A stretch of DNA of 64,000 nt from Chthoniobacter flavus Ellin428. GTDB lineage: Bacteria; Verrucomicrobiota; Verrucomicrobiia; Chthoniobacterales; Chthoniobacteraceae. The stretch's first letter is position 1, and the number at the start of each line of letters is the position of its first letter. The DNA lies in the NCBI RefSeq assembly GCF_000173075.1, contig NZ_ABVL01000011.1, positions 124,001-188,000 on the forward strand. The letters are read 5' to 3'. The position numbers and the translations under genes are program-made. This document shows positions 17,819-23,765 of the stretch, piece after piece. The notes under the pieces were generated by a model. The model made no database searches, was not told the origin of the DNA, and saw only the letters and a list, made by a program, of their open reading frames with translations.

Positions 17819-18976
17819 CGCTCCACCTCGCCGAGGGTGTTGTAAAGAGCATCGATCAATCGCAATGCCTTCGGTCCGGGCAGCACGCCGGGCTCCATCT
17901 GGTTCATCACAAACGCGAAGGAGACGCGATTTTCGGGATCGGCAAAAGCATGGCTTCCGCCCGCGCCCGGATGTCCGAATGCCTTGACCGATGGGCCGAA
18001 ATTCGTGCGCATCTTCCGCCCTGTGGCGTCGAGCGGATCGCGCATGAAGCCGGCGGAGAACGCGGTCTCGAGCAGCAGCACGCGATCCGGGCCTTGCGTG
18101 AGCGTTGTCGTCATCCAATCGAGGGTCGACGGCTCGAACCAGCGCCGCTCGCCGAGGGTCCCGCCCTGCGCGAGCATGGCGTAGAATTTCGCCAGGCCGC
18201 GCGCGGTGCCCACGCCGCCGAAGGCGCCGAAGGAAGCGGCGCGCGCCTCGGGAGCATTCATCGCCGCCACGCTGTGCAATCCGCGCGGCGAAGCAAAGGC
18301 CCGTGCGGTGAGCGACGAAGGGGTGAGAAAGGCCACGTAAAAGGGATCGCCCTTCGGCGGCGAATTCTTCGCTGGGAATATGGACGCCGGCTCTTGCACG
18401 CGCTCCGGCGGTAAACCGATCCAGACTTCCAGCCCGAGCGGTTCCGCAAATTCCGCGCACCAGTATTCGCGCAAGGTCCGCCCCTTGGTGATGCGCCGCA
18501 AGGTTTCATCCACGAGGAAGCCAAACGTGCGCGGATGATAGCCGTGCCCTTCGCCGAGCGGCCACGCGGGCGCGGAGGCGGCCCAGTGCGGCGACGACCG
18601 CTTCGTGATCCATTACCGGCGCCGGCGTCGCCAGCGCCGCGAGACCGGCTTGATGTGAAAGCATCTGCGCGATCGTCACCCGTTCTTTTCCCGCCTGGGC
18701 AAATTCCGGCCACACCTCCGCCACCGGCGTGGCCGGCGCGATGTGGTGTTCCTGGCAGGCGTGCAGCAGGCACGCCGCCGCCAGCCCCTTGGTGGCCGAC
18801 CAGAAGAGCACCATGGTATTTTCGTCCCACGCCTGCTCGTGCTGCCGATCCTTGTATCCTCCCGCCAGCGACACGATTTCCTGCCCATCGTGCCACGCGC
18901 ACACGGAAGCGCCCAGTTCCCCGAGGGTCGTAAAGTTTTCCGCAAAAAGTTCGGAGAGACGTGAGTGCACCATCAT
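17815..18976 (-). pseudogene. Serine hydrolase (class C beta-lactamase fold), frameshifted
   Basis: Two overlapping minus-strand frames together encode one beta-lactamase/esterase family protein of about 387 residues. The upstream part starts MMVHSRLSELFAENF and contains the catalytic SxxK as FWSATKGLAA; the downstream part begins within FLVDETLRRITKG and carries GVGTARGLAKFYAML and GHPGAGGSHAFADPE. The frame changes at the CCC of 18582-18584 (one C too many): removing one base restores AALAASAPAWPLGEGHGYHP. This is either a real 1-nt insertion or a sequence error. Such enzymes hydrolyse esters or peptides; the substrate is unknown. It is coupled to the thioesterase. Confidence 0.75.
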
Positions 18977-19080
18977 CGAATATATCGTGGGCGGTTGCCT
19001 CGTCGCGGGCAAGCGCACTCCGCCGCAGCGATCGTGCCAATGATGGACTCCGGCCCGCGGAACAGTGTGGGCCCTACGTA

Positions 19081-19716
19081 TTACTTTGCCTGCTCGAAGA
19101 CCTTCTCCAGTTGCGGCGCCTCGGAAACGCTGCGCGGCGTGATTAATACGCGATCGAGCGGCACCGTCCCGCCTTCGAGTTGTTTGATGACCGGCGCATA
19201 GGGCTGCCATTTCAGCTCGCCCAGCTTTTGCAAATGCCCGAGTTCCTCGCCTGTCGCCTTCCGAAACGCTTTGTAGATCAACTCGGAGCAATAGATGGCC
19301 CGGTCGTCCATCTCGTAGTGGTAGTCGTAGGGCAGCCCTTCGTAGCTCTGCGCGGCAGTGATGAACGTCGGGATCTTGTCGCGGTACCTCGGCTTGAGCC
19401 GATAGACGGTGAACTGCCCGTCGCGCCCCTGTTTCTCCCAAGCGTCGAGGTCCGTCTCCTTCACCGGGCCAATCGCCTCGATCACTTTCCAAATCACCCC
19501 GGCCTTTCGCAGGATCCCGCAGTGCGAAAACGGCGAACCGGTCGAGCCCTCGATGGTGTCGATGAGGGGATTGTGGGGCAGGGACTGAAAAACAACGTCT
19601 CCCTCCTGCGGCGCGTATTCGCCGTGGCTTCCCGAGGCGCCGAGCGTGATCGCCAGTACGAAAATGCAGAGCTGGGCCCGCGGCGCGCGGGAGGGACTGA
19701 GCGAGGCTCTTTTCAT
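19081..19716 (-). CDS. YiiX/YebB-like permuted papain-fold hydrolase, secreted
   Basis: 211 residues with an N-terminal signal peptide (AQLCIFVLAITLGASGSHG). The motifs GDVVFQS, GSPFSHCGIL (catalytic His) and IYCSELIYKAF (catalytic Cys) are those of the circularly permuted NlpC/P60 group (YiiX, YebB). These are exported amidases or lipid-linked peptidases of uncertain substrate. It is separate from the hydrolase-thioesterase pair by about 105 nt. Confidence 0.82.
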   Translation of the reverse strand: MKRASLSPSRAPRAQLCIFVLAITLGASGSHGEYAPQEGDVVFQSLPHNPLIDTIEGSTGSPFSHCGILRKAGVIWKVIEAIGPVKETDLDAWEKQGRDGQFTVYRLKPRYRDKIPTFITAAQSYEGLPYDYHYEMDDRAIYCSELIYKAFRKATGEELGHLQKLGELKWQPYAPVIKQLEGGTVPLDRVLITPRSVSEAPQLEKVFEQAK

Positions 19717-20232
19717 GAAGGGAAGGATGGCGCCCCATTAGCCGCGAATGCTGATGAATGCAAGGTTTCATGAAGATTCACCCGATGCGCATGGAGCCTT
19801 GCCCGGGTTCACTTTCCCGGTTCGCGCCGCCCGGAACGGAGCCAATTCTCACGGACAAAAGTAATTCGATCGCAACTCGAATTAGGCGCCGGTGTTACCC
19901 GGGTGACTCGGTTCGATGTTATCGATTGCGAAGAAATTTTGAAAATCGTGATTGACTAGCTAAGAACGGGGACTTATTAACGATTACATACAAAACCAAT
20001 GAAGTTATCCACCACATACCCCATCTCGCATACGTCGCCTGCGCGACCGACCGCATGGTCGTATTGCGTGGGTATGTGTCTGGACGCCGGAGGGCATTCA
20101 TTTGCCTTTGACGCCCAGGTCACCAAAGCGCGGAACCCCCGTGCGTTCATTGCGAATGAAGAGAATAATCAAAGTCTAACCAAGGAGGTTGGCAGGTAGT
20201 TCACGATCTTTTCCAGATCATCGATTTTCGAG

Positions 20233-20272
20233 AACCCTGCTCGCCCGCAAAGCCAGCAGGGTTCTTCGTTTT
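20233..20272 (+). terminator. Intrinsic terminator, plus strand
   Basis: AACCCTGCT pairs perfectly with AGCAGGGTT across a 13-nt loop, followed by CTTCGTTTT. The transcript it would end is unknown. Confidence 0.6.
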
Positions 20273-20437
20273 CAGCCCATTCGCAGTCTTCCGATTGGCC
20301 ATCTGGCCTCTGCCATCTGCCATTTTTCCCTCTGTAATCTTCCCCTTTCCCTATCGCGGCCATGAAAGCCGCCTCCTGAATCCCTAATAAATCATCCAGA
20401 TCATCCGTCCCATTTAATCCACAACCACGTGGGCGAT

Positions 20438-20472
20438 AAAAACCCCGCCGCCAGCGGCAACTGACGACGGGG
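20438..20472 (-). terminator. Intrinsic terminator, minus strand
   Basis: Minus-strand reading: CCCCGTCG...CGGCGGGG followed by TTTTTAT. There is no gene on this strand immediately upstream, so it may end a small RNA transcribed from about 20.6 kb. Confidence 0.6.
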
Positions 20473-20649
20473 TGGAATCGGTCACCAATACAAGAGAGTC
20501 CCTAGCAAGGCACTTCGTGAGTTAGTAACCGCGGCAACGGTTGCACCTCGCGGAGTAAGTGTCAAGCCACTCGATCCCACGATCATGGCTAGCGGTCCTG
20601 TATTGTCTGATTCCCTCGCCCCTGACTTTTCCAACAGTCCAGAGGCTTC

Positions 20650-20674
20650 GTATAACTAACTTCATTAGTTATAC
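20650..20674. repeat. AT-rich 10-5-10 palindrome
   Basis: GTATAACTAA and TTAGTTATAC are perfect inverted arms around a 5-nt CTTCA centre. It is suggestive of an operator or a recombinase-type site. Confidence 0.6.
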
Positions 20675-20828
20675 CTCGGGAGGTGTGCCTGAAACACCGA
20701 AAGATCCGCCGTGAAATGGTTCCTGCGGGTGCGCTCTTCGACTTCGTGTCGAAAGGGGGCAGCGGTGTTTGTTCTTTTTGTCGTATACGCGGCGCGGGCA
20801 TCCTGCTGATACACCCGCGCCGCACATT

Positions 20829-20853
20829 CGGCCTGATCCTATCGATCAGGCCG
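20829..20853. repeat. GC-rich 10-5-10 palindrome
   Basis: CGGCCTGATC and GATCAGGCCG are perfect inverted arms around CTATC, with the same arm and spacer lengths as the palindrome at 20650-20674. Confidence 0.6.
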
Positions 20854-20870
20854 ATTCCCCAACACTTTTT

Positions 20871-20930
20871 GCGGCCATCGTTCAACAGCAGGATGCCTGA
20901 GCGCCATTCAGGGGATGTCGGTGCCATTCG
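20871..20930 (+). repeat. 60-nt direct repeat flanking GIY-YIG gene, left copy
   Basis: Aligns without gaps to 21334-21393; I count 51 identical positions of 60 (shared GGATGCCTG and GTGCCATTC blocks). Confidence 0.75.
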
Positions 20931-20951
20931 ACGCGCCCCGTCGCACTCGGC

Positions 20952-21317
20952 TTGCTCATGGCCTGCGGCTTCTGTTACGAAACATGCATGTCGTTGTTCG
21001 AGGATGCGCGTCGAATGGCCCCGGCCTTGTCGAGGGGTGTCTCTATCGTCTATATCCTTCAACTCCGGTCCGGAAAACTCTACGTTGGCTGTTCCGACGA
21101 TGCGGAAACGAGGTTCTGCGACCACACAGCGGGAGCCGCCTGCCAGACAACCAAGGTTGATCCGCCGGTTGCTGTGCTATTCGTCGAAATTCAAGCCGAT
21201 TATACACAGGCGCGGCGTCGCGAGGTTCAGATCAAAAAGTGCTCACGAGCAAAGAAAGAAGCACTGATCGCGGGAGACGCTCTCCGACTTAGAATCCTCA
21301 GTCGAAGTCACGACTGA
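20952..21317 (+). CDS. GIY-YIG nuclease domain protein
   Basis: Up to 121 residues; the domain starts at SIVYILQLRSGKLYVGCSDD, where VYI and YVG are the GIY and YIG signatures, followed by an arginine in ETRFCDHTAG and the helix REVQIKKCSRAKKEALI. This is the small single-domain UvrC-like subgroup. The true start is unclear (candidates at 20952, 20988, 21015, or a GTG near 21038). SLSRG just upstream is the translation of a common GAGCTTGTCGAAGGG-type repeat often found before such genes. It is flanked by 60-nt direct repeats and sits immediately before the tRNA array; whether it cuts RNA or DNA is unknown. Confidence 0.7.
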   Translation: MLMACGFCYETCMSLFEDARRMAPALSRGVSIVYILQLRSGKLYVGCSDDAETRFCDHTAGAACQTTKVDPPVAVLFVEIQADYTQARRREVQIKKCSRAKKEALIAGDALRLRILSRSHD

Positions 21318-21333
21318 TTTCATTTTCCATTTC

Positions 21334-21393
21334 GCGGTCATCGTTCCACAGCGGGATGCCTGCGCGCTATTCAGCGGACGGCGGTGCCATTCC
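21334..21393 (+). repeat. 60-nt direct repeat flanking GIY-YIG gene, right copy
   Basis: Second copy of the repeat at 20871-20930, starting 16 nt beyond the nuclease stop codon. Confidence 0.75.
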
Positions 21394-21539
21394 GGCTGAC
21401 CGCTCCAATTTTCCATCAATTCCACATGGCGGCCGCCAGCAAGTAGCCTGGTCTCCAAAACCTGGCGGGCTCGGGACAGCCGCCTAGGCCCTGAGCTTGT
21501 CGAAGGGCACCGAGACGCCGTGCCAATTCCAATTCCAAT

Positions 21540-21612
21540 TGCGGGGTCGCCAAGTGGAAAGGCGACGGCCTCATAAGCCGTTTATACGCGGGTTCGATTC
21601 CCGCCCCCGCTA
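21540..21612 (+). tRNA. tRNA-Met-like (CAT)
   Basis: Anticodon stem ACGGC/GCCGT with loop CTCATAA; canonical T arm GCGGG-TTCGATT-CCCGC and G18G19 in the D loop. The first acceptor pair is T-T, and the 3' end reads ACCC instead of ACCA. It could also be tRNA-Ile with modified CAT. First gene of the array. Confidence 0.75.
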
Positions 21613-21626
21613 CCCATTTTCCTTCT

Positions 21627-21698
21627 GGGCCACTCGATCATTCAGGAGGTCACCCGCCTCGCAAGCGGAAGAGCACGGTGCAAAGCCGTGGTGGTCCA
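21627..21698 (+). tRNA. tRNA-Ala (CGC)
   Basis: Acceptor GGGCCAC/GTGGTCC (one G-T), D stem GATC/GGTC, anticodon loop CTCGCAA, T arm CACGG-TGCAAAG-CCGTG with G55, A73; the CCA has decayed to CAA. Confidence 0.75.
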
Positions 21699-21752
21699 CA
21701 ATTTTCATAACAGGGGTCGGCCTGCCCAAGTCGGCAGGCGCCCAAACACTTT

Positions 21753-21841
21753 GGGTTGTTAGCCGCGTAAAGATCGCGAACCGCCTGTAAAGCGGTTGTC
21801 CAGCCGGACCAGCGTCGGAGCGTTACCGACACAACCCACCA
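21753..21841 (+). tRNA. tRNA-Tyr (GTA)
   Basis: Acceptor GGGTTGT/ACAACCC, anticodon stem ACCGC/GCGGT with loop CTGTAAA, long variable arm as expected for Tyr, T arm GTCGG-AGCGTTA-CCGAC (G55), A73, CCA encoded. Confidence 0.85.
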
Positions 21842-21856
21842 TTCATTCATTGGGAT

Positions 21857-21938
21857 GGCCGCGAAAAGGCGCAAAAGACACCAAAGGACTTCTTTCTGCG
21901 CGGCTTCCTTTTTGTGTCTTTTGTGCCTCTTTGTGGCC
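21857..21938. repeat. Interspersed inverted repeat inside the tRNA array
   Basis: GGCCGCGAAAAGGCGCAAAA on the left is mirrored by TTTTGTGCCTCTTTGTGGCC on the right. It separates the Tyr and Arg tRNAs. Confidence 0.65.
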
Positions 21939-21952
21939 ACCCCTCGCCTTTC

Positions 21953-22026
21953 GCTCCTGTGGCCGAGCAGACGCAGGCCCCCGCCTTCTAAGCGGAACAA
22001 CACAGGTACAACTCCTGTCAGGAGCA
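21953..22026 (+). tRNA. tRNA-Arg (TCT)
   Basis: Acceptor GCTCCTG/CAGGAGC, D stem GCC/GGC, anticodon loop CTTCTAA, T arm ACAGG-TACAACT-CCTGT (A55, the only such case), A73; no CCA encoded. Confidence 0.8.
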
Positions 22027-22030
22027 CATC

Positions 22031-22122
22031 GGATGGCTAACCGGGCAAGCGCACCGGGCTCGTCTCGAAAACGATGCGACCCTGCAACACGGGTTGGCGT
22101 GCAAGTCGTCAGCCATCCGCCA
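22031..22122 (+). tRNA. tRNA-Ser (CGA)
   Basis: Acceptor GGATGGC/GCCATCC, anticodon loop CTCGAAA, long variable arm, T arm TGGCG-TGCAAGT-CGTCA (G55), A18G19 in the D loop, G73 and CCA as expected for Ser. Confidence 0.85.
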
Positions 22123-22132
22123 CTTTCCATTT

Positions 22133-22206
22133 CGCCCGATAGCTCAAAAGGAGAGCGACCGGCCCACGCCCGGCAGACCGTGGAGCATTACCACGTCGGG
22201 CGACCA
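22133..22206 (+). tRNA. tRNA-Val (CAC), C33
   Basis: Acceptor CGCCCGA/TCGGGCG, D stem GCTC/GAGC, anticodon loop CCCACGC with C at position 33, T arm CGTGG-AGCATTA-CCACG (G55), A73, CCA. Confidence 0.8.
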
Positions 22207-22216
22207 TTTCCTTTAC

Positions 22217-22290
22217 CGCTCGATAGTTCAAAAGCAGAACGGCCGGCCGACTTCCGGCGAACCGGGGAGCGTTACCTCGTCGAGCGACCA
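22217..22290 (+). tRNA. tRNA-Val (GAC), C33
   Basis: Acceptor CGCTCGA/TCGAGCG, D arm GTTC-AAAAGCA-GAAC, anticodon stem GCCGG/CCGGC with loop CCGACTT (C33), T loop AGCGTTA (G55), A73, CCA. Confidence 0.8.
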
Positions 22291-22295
22291 TTCAT

Positions 22296-22371
22296 GGATA
22301 CGAGTCTGAACAGCATCAGTCCTCGACTGTCGATCGAGGTGAAGCGGGGGCAGCACCCGCCGTATCCGCCA
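22296..22371 (+). tRNA. tRNA-Asp (GTC)
   Basis: Acceptor GGATACG/CGTATCC, anticodon stem CTCGA/TCGAG with loop CTGTCGA, T arm GCGGG-GGCAGCA-CCCGC (G55), G73 (Asp identity) and CCA. Confidence 0.85.
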
Positions 22372-22377
22372 CTTTCC

Positions 22378-22452
22378 GTTCCTGTGGTGAAGTTAGAATC
22401 ACACGTCTCTGCGAAGGACGAGCCCCGAGTGCGAATCTCGGCAGGAACACCA
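22378..22452 (+). tRNA. tRNA-Arg (GCG)
   Basis: Acceptor GTTCCTG/CAGGAAC, anticodon loop CTGCGAA, D loop AGTTAGA (A18G19), T arm CCGAG-TGCGAAT-CTCGG (G55), A73, CCA. Confidence 0.83.
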
Positions 22453-22468
22453 ATTTCAAAAAACAAAA

Positions 22469-22544
22469 CGCGCGCGAGTCAGCTAGCGACGACGCTTGCC
22501 TCGGGGACAAGAACTGCGGAGTGCGATCCTCCGGCGCGCGACCA
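22469..22544 (+). tRNA. tRNA-Pro (CGG)
   Basis: Acceptor CGCGCGC/GCGCGCG, anticodon loop CTCGGGG with one mismatch at the stem top, T arm CGGAG-TGCGATC-CTCCG (G55), A73, CCA. Confidence 0.78.
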
Positions 22545-22554
22545 TTTCCCACAT

Positions 22555-22629
22555 CGGGACGTAGCCTAAAAGTGAGGCGCCTGCCTTGGGAGCAGGAGCA
22601 AGCAGGAGCGTTACCTGTCGTCCCGACCA
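22555..22629 (+). tRNA. tRNA-Pro (TGG)
   Basis: Acceptor CGGGACG/CGTCCCG, D arm GCCT-AAAAGTG-AGGC, anticodon stem CCTGC/GCAGG with loop CTTGGGA, T loop AGCGTTA (G55), A73, CCA. Confidence 0.85.
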
Positions 22630-22634
22630 TTTTT

Positions 22635-22709
22635 ACCAGCGAATGCACGGAGTGTGCAGCCTGCCTGTTACGCAGCGCGAGCTTGGTGCGACTCCAAGCG
22701 CTGGTGCCA
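22635..22709 (+). tRNA. tRNA-Asn (GTT)
   Basis: Acceptor ACCAGCG/CGCTGGT, D arm TGCA-CGGAGTG-TGCA, anticodon loop CTGTTAC, T arm CTTGG-TGCGACT-CCAAG (G55), G73 (Asn identity), CCA. Confidence 0.83.
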
Positions 22710-22724
22710 CTTTCCCATTCCAAT

Positions 22725-22799
22725 GGTGCCTGTGATGTAACAGCAGCATTTCTCCCTGTGAAGGAGACCGCGCGAGGGCAGCACTCGCCAGGCACCCCA
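22725..22799 (+). tRNA. tRNA-His (GTG) with encoded G-1
   Basis: G at 22725 is the extra G-1 facing C73; acceptor GTGCCTG/CAGGCAC, anticodon stem TCTCC/GGAGA with loop CTGTGAA, T arm GCGAG-GGCAGCA-CTCGC (G55), CCA. Confidence 0.87.
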
Positions 22800-22807
22800 T
22801 TTTCCAT

Positions 22808-22885
22808 GTCGCTGAATGCAAAGCAGTTCGAGCGCCCGGTCTTTCAAGCCGGTCCTAGCGGGTGCGAGTCCCACCAGCGATGCCA
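22808..22885 (+). tRNA. tRNA-Glu (TTC)
   Basis: Acceptor GTCGCTG/CAGCGAT (G-T closing), anticodon stem CCGGT/GCCGG with loop CTTTCAA, T loop TGCGAGT (G55), G73, CCA. One mismatch in the T stem. Confidence 0.8.
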
Positions 22886-22902
22886 ATTTCCTCACTTCCC
22901 TC

Positions 22903-22971
22903 GTCTTCCATGAGTTAGGAAAACGGATTCTCAATCTGTGAAACCGTGTGCGAGTCACGGTGGGGGCGCCA
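22903..22971 (+). tRNA. tRNA-Glu (CTC), weak acceptor
   Basis: Acceptor GTCTTCC/TGGGGGC is rich in G-T pairs; anticodon stem ACGGA/TCTGT with loop TTCTCAA; T arm CCGTG-TGCGAGT-CACGG (G55), G73, CCA. Probably the most decayed Glu copy. Confidence 0.65.
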
Positions 22972-22980
22972 CTTTTCGAT

Positions 22981-23055
22981 TGGCCTTTGGAGTAACGAGA
23001 AACTCGGCGCTCTCTGAAAGCGCAGTTCACCGGGCAGTTCGGTGAAGGCCAGCCA
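22981..23055 (+). tRNA. tRNA-Gln (CTG)
   Basis: Acceptor TGGCCTT/AAGGCCA, D arm GAGT-AACGAGAA-ACTC, anticodon stem GCGCT/AGCGC with loop CTCTGAA, T arm CACCG-GGCAGTT-CGGTG (G55), G73, CCA. Confidence 0.85.
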
Positions 23056-23063
23056 TTTTTCCT

Positions 23064-23137
23064 CCTTCCTTAGCTCAAAAGCAGAGCACGCGGCCGATAA
23101 CCGCGCGATGTGGGCGCGATACCCGCAGGAAGGACCA
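23064..23137 (+). tRNA. tRNA-Ile (GAT), C33
   Basis: Acceptor CCTTCCT/AGGAAGG, D arm GCTC-AAAAGCA-GAGC, anticodon stem CGCGG/CCGCG with loop CCGATAA (C33), T loop CGCGATA (G55), A73, CCA. Confidence 0.82.
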
Positions 23138-23145
23138 ATTTCAAT

Positions 23146-23219
23146 CGCTGCTTAGCTCATGCAGTAGAGCACCCGCCTGAAGAGCGGAACAACCGGATGC
23201 GAGCGCCGGAGCAGCGACC
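23146..23219 (+). tRNA. tRNA-Phe (GAA)
   Basis: Acceptor CGCTGCT/AGCAGCG, D stem GCTC/GAGC, anticodon loop CTGAAGA, A73, CCA. The T stem is only four pairs (CCGG/CCGG) with a 9-nt loop containing TGCGAG. Confidence 0.78.
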
Positions 23220-23221
23220 AC

Positions 23222-23295
23222 GCGCCACTAGCATAGAAGCAATGCACTGCGCTTCCAACGCAGACAAGTCGGGGCAGTACCGACGCGGCGCTCCA
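23222..23295 (+). tRNA. tRNA-Gly (TCC)
   Basis: Acceptor GCGCCAC/GCGGCGC with one A-C mismatch, anticodon stem CTGCG/CGCAG with loop CTTCCAA, T arm GTCGG-GGCAGTA-CCGAC (G55), U73 (Gly identity), CCA. Confidence 0.82.
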
Positions 23296-23305
23296 CTTTT
23301 TCCTC

Positions 23306-23379
23306 GGGCCACTAGCTTAAAAGTAAAGCGTCCGGTTCTTACCCGGAATAACACGGAGCATTACCGTGGTGGCTCTCCA
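23306..23379 (+). tRNA. tRNA-Lys (CTT)
   Basis: Acceptor GGGCCAC/GTGGCTC, D arm GCTT-AAAAGTA-AAGC, anticodon stem TCCGG/CCGGA with loop TTCTTAC, T arm CACGG-AGCATTA-CCGTG (G55), U73, CCA. Confidence 0.8.
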
Positions 23380-23387
23380 GTTTTGGA

Positions 23388-23463
23388 GTGCCAAGAGCCA
23401 GGAGCCAAGTGTTCGGCGCCCAGATGGTGATGCCACTTGGCTCTCGTTACTGGCTCCTGGCAC
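23388..23463. repeat. Inverted repeat between Lys and Thr tRNAs
   Basis: Left arm GTGCCAAGAGCCAGGAGCCA is mirrored by a right arm ending ACTGGCTCCTGGCAC; an imperfect palindrome of the dispersed GCCAGGAGCC type. Confidence 0.6.
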
Positions 23464-23473
23464 TTTCCTTTTC

Positions 23474-23546
23474 GCCCCGTTGCCTCAGCAGCCACAGGAC
23501 TCCTCTCGTAAAGGAGTAATCGTCGGTGCGAGTCCGACACGGGGCT
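23474..23546 (+). tRNA. tRNA-Thr (CGT)
   Basis: Acceptor GCCCCGT/ACGGGGC, anticodon stem CTCCT/AGGAG with loop CTCGTAA, T arm GTCGG-TGCGAGT-CCGAC (G55); 3' end is T then CTA, so CCA is not encoded. Confidence 0.8.
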
Positions 23547-23558
23547 CTAACTTTATTT

Positions 23559-23629
23559 CCCCTCGTATGCCATCAGCGAGCAAACCGCCTCAGACGCGGT
23601 TGGACTGGGTGCAATGCCCAGCGAGGGGA
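23559..23629 (+). tRNA. tRNA-Leu (CAG) with short variable loop
   Basis: Acceptor CCCCTCG/CGAGGGG, anticodon stem ACCGC/GCGGT with loop CTCAGAC, variable loop only TGGA, T arm CTGGG-TGCAATG-CCCAG (G55), A73, no CCA. Bacterial Leu tRNAs normally have a long variable arm. Confidence 0.75.
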
Positions 23630-23635
23630 TCTCTT

Positions 23636-23709
23636 TGCCAATTCAGATAAAAGTAGTCTACCGCTCTTTGAAAGCGAGCGAGGCGGGGCAGTACCGCCAT
23701 TGGCATCCA
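23636..23709 (+). tRNA. tRNA-Gln (TTG)
   Basis: Acceptor TGCCAAT/ATTGGCA, D arm AGAT-AAAAGTA-GTCT, anticodon loop CTTTGAA, T arm GGCGG-GGCAGTA-CCGCC (G55), U73, CCA. Confidence 0.82.
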
Positions 23710-23715
23710 CCTTTC

Positions 23716-23756
23716 GGTTCCGTGGTGTAAAGCAGCAGGAGCTGCTTACGGAACCA
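23716..23756 (+). ncRNA. CCA-ended tRNA-like minihelix
   Basis: GGTTCCGT and ACGGAACC pair; inside, AAGCAGC-AGGA-GCTGCTT forms a second stem, with a one-sided GGTGTA bulge. The 3' end reads ACCA. It has the spacing and outer ends of an array member but lacks anticodon and T arms. It is either a deletion relic or a minimal tRNA-like RNA; the array's first block ends here. Confidence 0.45.
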
Positions 23757-23765
23757 CGATTTGCC

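Larger units (their letters stand above)
19717..20951. other. 1.2-kb spacer rich in terminators and inverted repeats
   Basis: No gene is recognised. A possible 66-codon plus-strand frame (19999-20199) has no known domain. The spacer holds a plus-strand terminator (20233-20272), a minus-strand terminator (20438-20472), two 10-5-10 inverted repeats (20650-20674, 20829-20853), a GC-rich hairpin near 20789-20822 and the first copy of a 60-nt direct repeat. It forms the left border of the tRNA/RNA-repair island. Confidence 0.5.

Noticed and set aside
23388-23463. Inverted repeat inside the array considered as a degenerate tRNA
   Set aside because: It has no anticodon or T arm and matches the dispersed GCCAGGAGCC-type palindromes.
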